From NCBI RefSeq assembly GCF_041296385.1, contig NC_091033.1, positions 10,992,001 through 11,056,000 on the forward strand: DNA of 64,000 nucleotides, read 5' to 3'. The notes beneath the pieces were generated by a model. It was not told where the DNA came from and searched no databases. It worked only from the letters and a program-made list of their open reading frames with translations. Positions 61,931-64,000 of this stretch are shown here, piece after piece. How positions within the stretch are numbered: the first letter of the stretch is position 1; every line of letters starts with the position of its first letter. The DNA comes from Aphelocoma coerulescens. Taxonomy: Eukaryota; Chordata; Aves; Passeriformes; Corvidae. The translations under genes were made by a program, and so were the position numbers.

Positions 61931-64000
61931 GTACCTTTTGCAAAATCCCAGTTCTGTGTGAGAGCATTTGAATTACTGTTTTAAGAATGAAAGATACCAG
62001 TGTTAGTTGTGTCCTGTCCTGAGCTAGTAGTGGTACCATCACTGCCGTTCATAACTCTGCCCTGAGAAAGACGCAGAAACTGCTCCAGACAAAGGAACAA
62101 AAATTACACAATTTGTCAGACTATTTTTCAGCCAGATCAGCTCCCTGGTCAAGTTTCTCTGTCCACAACTTGGCCATCCCATTGGAGCAGAGTGTGAAAA
62201 GGAGAAGGTGGGATACTGATGTGGAACAGGGAAGTTTCCCATCAAAATCCAGAGATCATTTCTGAACTTGTGCAGAGAAGTCTCTTGCTTCCCACATGGC
62301 TTCTTAAACATTGGGACAATGCTCTCTTAAATAGATGGTCTCCCGTGAAACCAGAGACTGCTGCCCATTTCTACTCACAAGAGCCATAAATTGGTCATGT
62401 ATGTATCTGAACAACTCTTTGCAAAAGAACAAGAGTGTGCAAAGAAGTTGCATTTTGGCTTATGGGACTTCCCATCTGTCTTGGCAACTTGAAATGCCAA
62501 AGAATGGCTTCAGACCATGGAAGTGTTGCTTTTAGCCATCTGTTTGCAGCTTGGATGTTGCCTTTATGAAAGGGATGGGTAGATTCAGCTGGATGAGGGG
62601 AGCTTGTATTTCTTTCTCATCAGGATCATGTAGAACCTTTGGATTGTATAAAATAAAATTCCAGTGAGTCCCTGCCAAGGTTAAAGCTGTTAAGTATTAA
62701 AACAAAGATGTATTGGTAAGCAAGCCTGCCTTAATGTGCCAAACTCTCTGAAAAAAGGATGTTCATAAATACTTGAATGTACAGTTCCTTGTTTTTCAGA
62801 TATTGCTATTGCTGGATGCACAGTACACCTGTGTGCAGGGCAAAAGGCTTCATGGGGACAAGTAATTCTTTAACATGGAAGTGCCAGGACCTTTCTTGGT
62901 CCTGGGTGTTTTGATGGTTTGGGACTCTCCAAGCAGGGAGAGAAAATCAAGCAAGGAGAGATAAGTTAGAAATCCTTGTTCTATGCCACCTTTGCTTGCA
63001 ACTGTCTCTGTCTCCTGAAATTCCTCTCCTCCACTCTCATTAGGATGCATTTGGCATCTTCACTCTTGGCCCCAGCCTGTTCTGTGATGTTGCAGCACAT
63101 GTTGGTAAGCAGCTGTTGCATTTCACCCAGAGCAGATCACGCTGGCCTGAGGGAGAAAACATTTCCTACTTGGGTGCTTTCTACAGTCAGCACATAACAG
63201 CTGTAAGTCCTTTGGGATACAGCAGGAAAAGGTGCTGGATAAATAGATCTTCTCATGGCATTGCTGTACCCTTTAGCAAGCCCAGGAGCACAGGCAAGTC
63301 AGCAGAAATCTGATACTTTCAGTTGAGAAAATGAGTAATTGGTGAAGTGCTGCTGTTCTCCAGGCTCTGGGAGCAGCTGCGTTCAGCCTTCCCATTAAAG
63401 TGGGCACTGCTGGGCAGGATCCCAGCCCTGCTGCCCTGACACAGCACTGAGGCAGCTTGGGGATATCTGTAATACCACAGCAGCTGGGGCTCAGACACAC
63501 TGTTCCCTTGAGACACAGACCCAGCTACCAGACACTTGTCATGTCTCCAGCAGTCTGTGTGGTGTGTCCCTCTGCACGTGTCCTACCTCTTCAGGTGCTG
63601 ATGTGTGACAGCCAACACAGCAAGGAAATGCAAATAGATCGATGTGGATTGGCCTGGCCCTATTAAAAATCCCACAATCTCAGCCTGTTGGGGTGGTCTC
63701 TGCTGCTCATTTTAACTTCTCTCTTCTGCACATCGCTGTGTTTCTCATGCCCGTTGCTCAGAAAGGCAGGATGAGCACTGATAGGGGTGAGGTGAGCTAG
63801 AAATCTTGGCAAAGACTTCAGGATGTGATGAAGCATGTCCATGAGCTGACTTCCTGGACATAAACTACAATATTCATGCAACTTTGGAAGGTTTGTGTGA
63901 AGTGCCAAGCTACAGAGGCTACACATCCATCTGTTGATCTGGCAGCACATCTGGGCCCTGTGTATGTGCAGGGACCTGTGGGCAGGTACAGCCTCCTCAA
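61931..64000 (+). other. LAMA5: LAMA5 intron 6, 5' part (runs off the window)
   Basis: This intron begins at a GTACCT donor, phase 2. I looked for the next exon, which should continue with a Leu/Gln-Cys-x-Cys EGF pattern, and found none up to 64000. The stretch otherwise holds only chance open frames and no recognisable transposon. Confidence 0.8.

Noticed and set aside
62798..62870. Pyrimidine tract and CAG before a cysteine-containing stretch, tested as LAMA5 exon 7
   Set aside because: Joined in phase 2, it does not give the expected EGF-repeat cysteine spacing or the known continuation of laminin alpha-5.

Overview
The window is vertebrate nuclear DNA, almost certainly avian. The one gene I can support is the 5' end of LAMA5, the laminin subunit alpha-5 gene, on the + strand. 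The avian call rests on a CR1 LINE fragment (61085-61207) with the sequence typical of bird genomes, on sparse recognisable transposons, and on a GC-rich CpG-island promoter. I cannot name the species. A songbird is possible but unproven.

Layout. Positions 1 to about 20,600 are intergenic. I see no exon, RNA gene or clear transposon there, only low-complexity tracts, a G-quadruplex motif, an RFX X-box and clusters of homeodomain, GATA and HNF1-like motifs nearer the gene. A CpG island (about 20,820-21,720) holds the promoter, the 5' UTR and coding exon 1. Six coding exons follow: 21076-21357, 27169-27321, 57265-57382, 60745-60863, 61228-61398 and 61833-61930. All introns are GT-AG. The joined exons give 941 coding bases, 313 complete codons plus two bases, with no internal stop. 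Intron 1 is 5.8 kb, intron 2 is 29.9 kb, intron 3 is 3.4 kb, introns 4 and 5 are under 450 bp, and intron 6 runs off the end. Exon 7 is not in the window.

The encoded part is a signal peptide, the whole laminin N-terminal (LN) polymerisation domain and the first cysteines of the first laminin-type EGF repeat. The rest of this very large protein (rod-like EGF and L4 domains, coiled coil, five LG domains) must lie beyond position 64,000.

I found no operon, CRISPR array, mobile gene cluster or new multi-gene system, and I do not claim one. The points most worth a second look are the CR1 fragment lying against the exon 5 splice acceptor, an open in-frame upstream extension of exon 1 with its own well-placed ATG, and two CpG-enriched blocks inside the 30 kb intron 2 that could be enhancers or an internal promoter.
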